From Wuchereria bancrofti (Eukaryota > Nematoda > Chromadorea > Rhabditida > Onchocercidae), in assembly GCA_005281725.1 (NCBI GenBank), contig SSBO01000002.1, forward strand, positions 572,902 to 636,901: a stretch of 64,000 bases of DNA, written 5' to 3'. A program made the position numbers and the translations under genes. The notes under the pieces are model-generated. The model saw only the letters and a program-made list of their open reading frames with translations. It made no database searches and was not told where the DNA came from. Below are positions 63,801-64,000 of this stretch, in pieces. Position 1 is the first letter of the stretch. Every line of letters begins with the position of its first letter.

Positions 63801-64000
63801 GTAATAATAATTCTTTCCTTCTTTTTTTATTCAAATTTTAAAACGTCTAAAATAATGTTAAAAATTTTTTGCTTTCAGAAACTATTGAAAATTATAAGTG
63901 ATAGACAGATATTGAATACGTATATTGATGACGATTCGAAATTTGATGAGGTTAAAATTTGATTTTAAAAAATTTCTGGAGAGCAAGATTTTGAAGAAAT
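60822..64000. other. Intergenic, no convincing gene
   Basis: AT-rich right end of the window. It holds a purine-rich GAAGAAGAAG-type tract at about 62396-62450 and a short coding-like frame at 61816-61923 (listed separately). The frame at 63741-63962 shows no domain, signal peptide or good splice partners. Confidence 0.45.
61816..61923 (-). CDS. Short coding-like frame, possible small protein or terminal exon
   Basis: A minus-strand ATG at 61923 opens 35 codons (MNDLIKKDDIDTNSGQIAER...) whose hydrophilic, balanced composition differs from the AT-driven frames around it. It ends VVTVII and TAA. No splice partner was found upstream; it could be the last exon of an unseen gene, a small peptide, or chance. 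Confidence 0.22.
   Translation of the reverse strand: MNDLIKKDDIDTNSGQIAERQGSEEKRHEVVTVII

Noticed and set aside
63741..63962. 73-codon plus-strand frame near the right end
   Set aside because: No signal peptide, domain or convincing splice sites; its composition follows the local AT bias.

Overview
This is an AT-rich nuclear window from a nematode. It is almost certainly a filarial (Onchocercidae) species. The evidence is short introns with TTTCAG-type acceptors, acceptor sites a few bases upstream of start codons that look like spliced-leader addition sites, a nematode-type U1 snRNA gene, and broken Wolbachia gene fragments embedded in host repeats. No bacterial operon, CRISPR array or complete transposon was seen. 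Gene models were built by hand from reading frames, splice signals and phase matching, so most internal exon ends should be good to within a few bases.

Layout. (1) 1-12318, minus: the N-terminal half of an ATR-type checkpoint kinase (28 exons in the window; the kinase end lies off the left edge). (2) 12.3-14.2 kb: intergenic, with a 41-bp minisatellite. (3) 14.2-15.9 kb: a small secreted Gly/Asn/Met-rich protein (plus) and a small secreted Ig-like protein (minus). (4) 17.7-20.0 kb, minus: a DUSP19-like dual-specificity phosphatase. (5) 23.8-24.5 kb, plus: a second Ig-like secreted protein, paralogous to the first. (6) 25.5-30.4 kb, plus: a 12-exon, single-pass membrane protein with a well-formed kringle domain. 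(7) 33.3-33.7 kb: a tiny secreted six-cysteine peptide. (8) 34.1-34.7 kb: a GC-rich candidate structured RNA followed by a U1 snRNA gene. (9) 35.5-38.0 kb, minus: an unrecognised protein gene in which a 30-bp minisatellite has expanded across a splice acceptor. (10) 39.4-50.7 kb: a tandemly duplicated block with two dead copies of a complement-control-protein (CCP/sushi) gene and six copies of a ~360-bp repeat. (11) 50.8-57.8 kb: an RNase H-like relic, a zinc-finger gene with unusually GC-rich exons, GCATGC-rich repeats and a mosaic Wolbachia insertion. (12) 59.2-60.8 kb, plus: the intact three-CCP secreted gene. (13) 60.8-64 kb: no convincing gene.

The intact genes fall into two groups. One is conserved housekeeping and signalling (ATR checkpoint kinase, DUSP, U1 snRNA). 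The other is secreted or surface proteins of worm-specific type (kringle, CCP, Ig-like, Cys-rich, Gly-rich), as might face the host or body cavity. The right half is a rearrangement-prone accessory region. The CCP block appears to have been tandemly duplicated, and its third unit looks split by about 8 kb of unrelated DNA carrying the zinc-finger gene and the Wolbachia insertion.
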